A stretch of 23,630 nucleotides of DNA. It comes from a virus. The position numbers and the translations under genes were made by a program. Below the pieces are notes generated by a model that did no database searches, was not told the DNA's origin, and worked only from the letters and a program-made list of their open reading frames with translations. Positions 19,869-23,630 of this stretch are shown one piece after another. The stretch spans positions 1-23,630 of IMG/VR virus record IMGVR_UViG_3300021061_000047; one strand, written 5' to 3'. Each line of letters begins with the position of its first letter. Position 1 is the stretch's first letter.

Positions 19869-22283
19869 GTGATTCGTCGCGAGAACACGGTGGAGTCTCG
19901 CCGTGGTTACGCAACTTATATGGCACTCTCGGCTGCTGGCTCGCAGCTGACTGTTTACTCGAACCGGATCGTTGCGCTCAATTCCACAACTCTAACTTAC
20001 GATTCAAACGGAACGGGAACAGGCGTAAACTTTAACGGCTCTTACACGGCACCCAGCGGATTCAAGATGCGCTCTGCTGAGGCGATCTCGAATCTGTATC
20101 TGACGACGACTCTGGGCGTTCAGGTTGCGACTTCTCTTTCAACTGCGTCTGGAACCATTCGTAAAGCTGGAGCGCCGCGATCGCTTGATCCTTCGTATTC
20201 TCTGACTGGCGCGTCTGGGTTTCTTGCGAACAACACTCAGTGTGCTTATCGCTGCGTGATTCAGAGGACTGATGCAAATAACAATGTTCTTTACGGTTAC
20301 CCATCAACAAGACTTCACGTTTACAACACAGCCGGCGGATCAAGAAACGTTATCCTTACCTTGTATCTTCCAAGCGAAGTTACAACCTCCGACGTTATCC
20401 AGTTCTATCGCACCACTCAGGAAGCTTACTCTTCAAGTGACACTGCGGGGGACGAGATGGGGCTTGTCTACCAAGTCAACCCAACTTCTTCCGACATTAG
20501 CAACGGATACCTTACCTTCACTGACTCCATTACCGACGCTCTCATTGGCGCTACTCTCTACACATCGCCAAGCCAAGAGGGGATAGCACAAGCTAACGAG
20601 CGCCCGCCGCTCTGCAAGGATCTCGCTCTCTATAAGTCCGCGTATATGATGTACGCAAACACTTCCACCAAGCAGCGTCTTTATTTTACGCTTGTTGGAA
20701 CGTCGGGGTTGACTGGCAACACGATCACCCTTGCCGGAACGACTTATAATTTTGGCGCATCGGAAATCATTTCAGGCGGTGGATCGCCACAAGTCATCGT
20801 TGGCTCATCAGGCGTTGCGGCTGCTGATATTGAATCGACTGCTCGCTCTCTTGTTCGCGTCATTAACCGATACGCATCGAATACGTCGGTTTATGCCTAT
20901 TATCTTTCAGGCGCTGATGATCTCCCAGGTCAGATCTTAATCGAAGAAAGAACCGTAGGCGGATCAGCTTTCACGGTTCAATCGAGCAATTCGGCAATCT
21001 CGGCGATGTTCTTCCCGCCACCGCCTGTTAGCCCTGCAACCAACACGCAAAGCACTAGCTCGAATCAAGTCCAGTTAAATGGACTCTATTACTCGAAAAG
21101 CTCCCAGCCTGAGCATGTGCCGCTTCTGAATTACATTCCCGTAGGGCCTGCCTCTAAACAGATTCTAGGGATTCGCGCTCTTAGAGACTCTTTGATCATC
21201 ATCAAAGAAGAAGGCGTCTATCGCCTAACCGGCGAAACGCCATCAAGTTTCTCTGTCGTTCCGCTGGATCTCACGGTTTTCTGTAAAGCTCCAAACTCGA
21301 TCGTCGTGCTCGCTAACCAAGTTTTCATGCTTTCTAACCAAGGCGTGGTCGCAATCTCGGATAACGGCGTTCAAGTCGTCTCGCGTGATATCGAGCCATC
21401 ACTTCTTCCGCTCATCACTTATAGCAACGTCGACGATTACACCTACGGCTGCGCTTATGAGTCTGAGCGTAGCTACTTGCTGTCCACGATCTCAGCAAGC
21501 GGTGATACCGCTCCTAACCAGACTTACGTTTACAACATCTTCACGAAAGCTTGGACTCGCTGGAGCTTTGGCTTCACGTCAGCGATCGTTGAGCCAACGA
21601 CCGATAAGCTCTATTTCACAAAATCAGGCGCATCGTTTGTTTACCGAGAGAGAAAAGATTTCGCAGACACGGATTACAACGATCCTGAGTATGCGGCGAC
21701 GATTGTTTCAATCTCAGGTACGTCGGTGACCTTCTCGGTCTCTGGTGTGACTCCACTTGCTGGATGGGCCATCAAACAGGCTGGAACAACGATCTTGATT
21801 TCTTCGATCAGCGCAAGCGGCTCCAATTGGATTGCCGTGATGGATTCCACTCCGCCTGCTGCATGGGCCGCAGGTGCGGCTGATCTCCTTCCTTACGTTG
21901 GTTACACAGTCAAATGGAATGCTTGGACAGGTGGACAGCCGGGACTTCTTAAGCATGTGAGACAGGCCGAGATCTTCACCGACAATATTACCGGCAATGA
22001 TTCAGCAACCAAGATGGTCGCAACCTTTTCGTCGGATCTGGATTCAAACGTGGATTCGGTCACGATCTCGATCTCGGCAAGCTCTTGGGGTGTCTCACCT
22101 TGGGGCGTTTTTCCCTGGGGAGGCGTCTCCAAACAGTACGGCTATCCGACGTACGTGCCGATGAATAAGCAGTATTGCCGTCTGTTCAATTTAGGCGTGA
22201 CCCATCAAGCCGCTAACCAAAAGATTAGCGTGACGGGCTTTTCGGTCACTTTCGAGATGATCTCAGAGAGGACCAGTAAATGA
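19869..22283 (+). CDS. Tail hub/nozzle beta-propeller protein (P22 gp10 / T7 gp12-like), start uncertain
   Basis: This long beta-rich tail protein probably forms the hexameric tube below the adaptor. The block ILGIRALRDSLIIIKEEGVY, the RLTGETPSSFSVVPLD repeat, VFMLSNQGVVAISDNGVQVV and later YVYNIFTKAWTRWSFG are typical propeller blades of this group. GTG 19869 is the first canonical start in the frame, but it has no good ribosome site. Family-like sequence (GLTSQYNPLTLAPGALVQAD) is encoded upstream in the same frame back to about 19761, so the true N-terminus lies earlier. Options are CTG 19776, or TTG 19729 with a -1 shift near 19756-19763. It overlaps the next gene by ATGA. Confidence 0.75.
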   Translation: MIRRENTVESRRGYATYMALSAAGSQLTVYSNRIVALNSTTLTYDSNGTGTGVNFNGSYTAPSGFKMRSAEAISNLYLTTTLGVQVATSLSTASGTIRKAGAPRSLDPSYSLTGASGFLANNTQCAYRCVIQRTDANNNVLYGYPSTRLHVYNTAGGSRNVILTLYLPSEVTTSDVIQFYRTTQEAYSSSDTAGDEMGLVYQVNPTSSDISNGYLTFTDSITDALIGATLYTSPSQEGIAQANERPPLCKDLALYKSAYMMYANTSTKQRLYFTLVGTSGLTGNTITLAGTTYNFGASEIISGGGSPQVIVGSSGVAAADIESTARSLVRVINRYASNTSVYAYYLSGADDLPGQILIEERTVGGSAFTVQSSNSAISAMFFPPPPVSPATNTQSTSSNQVQLNGLYYSKSSQPEHVPLLNYIPVGPASKQILGIRALRDSLIIIKEEGVYRLTGETPSSFSVVPLDLTVFCKAPNSIVVLANQVFMLSNQGVVAISDNGVQVVSRDIEPSLLPLITYSNVDDYTYGCAYESERSYLLSTISASGDTAPNQTYVYNIFTKAWTRWSFGFTSAIVEPTTDKLYFTKSGASFVYRERKDFADTDYNDPEYAATIVSISGTSVTFSVSGVTPLAGWAIKQAGTTILISSISASGSNWIAVMDSTPPAAWAAGAADLLPYVGYTVKWNAWTGGQPGLLKHVRQAEIFTDNITGNDSATKMVATFSSDLDSNVDSVTISISASSWGVSPWGVFPWGGVSKQYGYPTYVPMNKQYCRLFNLGVTHQAANQKISVTGFSVTFEMISERTSK

Positions 22284-22660
22284 TTCTCTCAACGATCAGG
22301 CGTATCCTTCGCGAAGATCTATCGCGTGCAGGCGAAGTGCCTAAATGGGCGGATGCGATGCTTGAGCCTTTGAATCAGTTCATTGATCAAGTTGCTCTCT
22401 CGTTGCGGAATAACCTGACTTTCAAAGACAACTTCGCAGGCAGGCAAGTGAGCCTGACGGTTACTCACGACGTCGCTCAAGAAATCAATCCTCAGTCGCG
22501 GAACAAAGTCATTGGAGTTCTCTGTGTTTCCGCAGGGGGAAATGTAGTGACCGGCTTTGGCTGGGACACCCTCTCTAATGGTAACATTAGCGTAACAGTC
22601 CAATTCGCAGCCGGTGCCGCAACCGAAGCAAACTGCACTTTTCAAATTCAAACGGGATGA
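22280..22660 (+). CDS. Tail-associated hypothetical protein, 126 aa
   Basis: The pattern VPKWADAMLEPLNQFIDQVA, then LRNNLTFKDNFAGRQVSLTV, then a beta-rich end (VTVQFAAGAATEANCTFQIQ) is one I know from short proteins encoded directly after phage tail hub genes. Their job in the virion is not known. It is coupled to the hub gene by ATGA (22280-22283). Confidence 0.65.
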   Translation: MILSTIRRILREDLSRAGEVPKWADAMLEPLNQFIDQVALSLRNNLTFKDNFAGRQVSLTVTHDVAQEINPQSRNKVIGVLCVSAGGNVVTGFGWDTLSNGNISVTVQFAAGAATEANCTFQIQTG

Positions 22661-22666
22661 CGAGCA

Positions 22667-23630
22667 ATGGCGTACATTGTTAACGAAGAAGAACAAAACC
22701 AACAGCAAGGACAAGGGCAGCAAGCCCCGCAACAGCTTGGCTCAGCCGGCGGCGGCTTCGTAGGCGGCGCGCCCGTTTCTACTGCAGGTGTGGGTCAAGG
22801 CGGACAAGGCGGCTGGACGAACATCCAGGCTTATCTTAACGCCAACCAAGGTCAGTCATCCTCTGGGATGGTCAAAGACGAGATCGGCAAAACCTTTAAC
22901 GACGAAAAGCAAAAGTTCCAGACTGAATCAACGCAAGCCAAGTCTCAGGCTGAAGGCCAAGCTTCAAACGCAAAGACTGCTAAAGATCAAGCGTCGCAAA
23001 TCATCGAGCAATCCTCAAATCTCTATAACTTTAAGAAGCCCGAAGTTCAGACCCAGCAAGTAGGTCAGGCTCCGGTGCAGCCCGTTCAAAGCGATGCTTA
23101 CAACCAGGGCATCAACACTCTGAAAAGCGGGCTTGCTGCTTACACGGGTCCAACGCAGTTCCAATACGGAATGGGTGCCAAGACTCAAGACGCCGGCGAA
23201 GGACTCAAGGGGAGTGATCAACGTTTTAACCAGATGCTTGCCAACCTCTATCGTCAGAAGGCCGGCGGACAAATCGGACAAGGCGCGCTCTCGCTTCAAT
23301 CGGCTCTCGATGTAAACGATTCGCAGCTTCATCAAGCCAGACAAGATCTCACCGGTCAGTACGATGGCCTCGTGAATGAGATCAACACCGGCGTTGCTAA
23401 TACGGATCAGGCAGTGAGGAATGCTTACGGAGCACATCAAGCCGATAGCAGCGCACTTCGCGCTTACCTTGAAGGCGAAGGCTCAAAGAGCCGAAATAAA
23501 GTCTACGACGCTTTCAATGCACAGAAGCGCGATCATCTAGCTCAGAAAGATCCGCACACCAGACCAAATTTCATTAAGGCATCTGAAGTAGCGCCTGAAC
23601 TTGTCGGCACTCCGCAAGGCGAAGCAAATT
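22667..23630 (+). CDS. Q/G-rich candidate internal virion or tail protein, partial at the right edge
   Basis: The frame opens at ATG 22667 and stays open to the end of the window (321 codons), so the 3' end is missing. The first 50 residues are low-complexity and rich in Q and G (EEEQNQQQGQGQQAPQQ, then GSAGGGFVGGAP). They are followed by GGWTNIQAYLNANQGQ and a long helical, Q- and A-rich part with coiled-coil character (KQKFQTESTQAKSQAEGQAS). Position after the tail hub and the composition suggest an ejected or internal virion protein, as in podoviruses. This is inference; no enzymatic motif is seen in the visible part. Confidence 0.7.
   Translation, partial: MAYIVNEEEQNQQQGQGQQAPQQLGSAGGGFVGGAPVSTAGVGQGGQGGWTNIQAYLNANQGQSSSGMVKDEIGKTFNDEKQKFQTESTQAKSQAEGQASNAKTAKDQASQIIEQSSNLYNFKKPEVQTQQVGQAPVQPVQSDAYNQGINTLKSGLAAYTGPTQFQYGMGAKTQDAGEGLKGSDQRFNQMLANLYRQKAGGQIGQGALSLQSALDVNDSQLHQARQDLTGQYDGLVNEINTGVANTDQAVRNAYGAHQADSSALRAYLEGEGSKSRNKVYDAFNAQKRDHLAQKDPHTRPNFIKASEVAPELVGTPQGEAN

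Noticed and set aside
23015-23440. 141-codon minus-strand frame near the right edge
   Set aside because: Opposite the long open + frame from 22667, which has a start, a ribosome-site-like upstream sequence and phage-protein composition.
1-23630. CRISPR arrays, tRNA genes, insertion sequences, integrase or attachment sites
   Set aside because: No regularly spaced repeats, cloverleaf-like sequences, transposase or recombinase motifs were seen on either strand by eye; a tRNA and HMM search would be needed to exclude divergent cases.

Overview
The window is a stretch of a tailed double-stranded DNA phage (or prophage) genome whose order and gene types best fit a podovirus-like particle: TerS, TerL, a large P22-type portal, scaffold, major capsid protein, a head-tail adaptor, a beta-propeller tail hub/nozzle-like protein and a Q-rich candidate internal virion protein that runs off the right edge. 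No integrase, tRNA, rRNA, CRISPR array or insertion sequence was seen. The host is probably Gram-negative: there is a lipobox lipoprotein next to a membrane-anchored coiled-coil protein (spanin-like pair), and a Fis-type DNA-binding domain of the kind found in proteobacterial regulators. The host genus cannot be named from the sequence.

Region 1 (1-5543, + strand) is the early/replication region. A small basic protein is followed by a replication initiator-like protein, a RecA/DnaB-fold helicase and a RusA-type Holliday junction resolvase. Then come about a dozen very small genes, many of them candidate zinc-binding or membrane microproteins, mostly joined by 4-base ATGA/GTGA overlaps, which points to one long translationally coupled transcript. 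The linker-coding part of the initiator gene carries a 20-bp perfect palindrome followed by an A-rich CAAA tract and is a good candidate for the replication origin. A 73-bp cluster of four palindromes at 3579-3651 and a duplicated gene-junction module at 4171-4444 are the other striking non-standard structures.

Region 2 (5544-6327) holds the only minus-strand genes: a two-gene operon whose first product looks like a ribbon-helix-helix protein. It ends in a terminator facing the + genes and is separated from the next + operon by a 260-bp divergent region with tandem and inverted repeats. It has the architecture of a small regulatory switch.

Region 3 (6328-9123, + strand) has more small genes, including a holin-like two-TM protein, a Fis-type regulator, a second 27-residue membrane microprotein, and the small terminase, followed by three small genes placed between TerS and TerL.

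Region 4 (9104-23630, + strand) is the packaging and structural module: TerL, portal, a possible virion protein, a lectin-fold (ConA/LamG-like) protein, scaffold, capsid, a strong terminator, a tail fibre with a C1q-like tip, a lipoprotein/TM/coiled-coil cassette that may be for lysis, the adaptor, the tail hub/nozzle, a tail-associated protein and the partial Q-rich protein. The hub/nozzle gene has no ordinary start codon where its protein similarity begins, which suggests a frameshift, an unusual start or a sequence error around 19729-19869. No endolysin is recognisable in the window.
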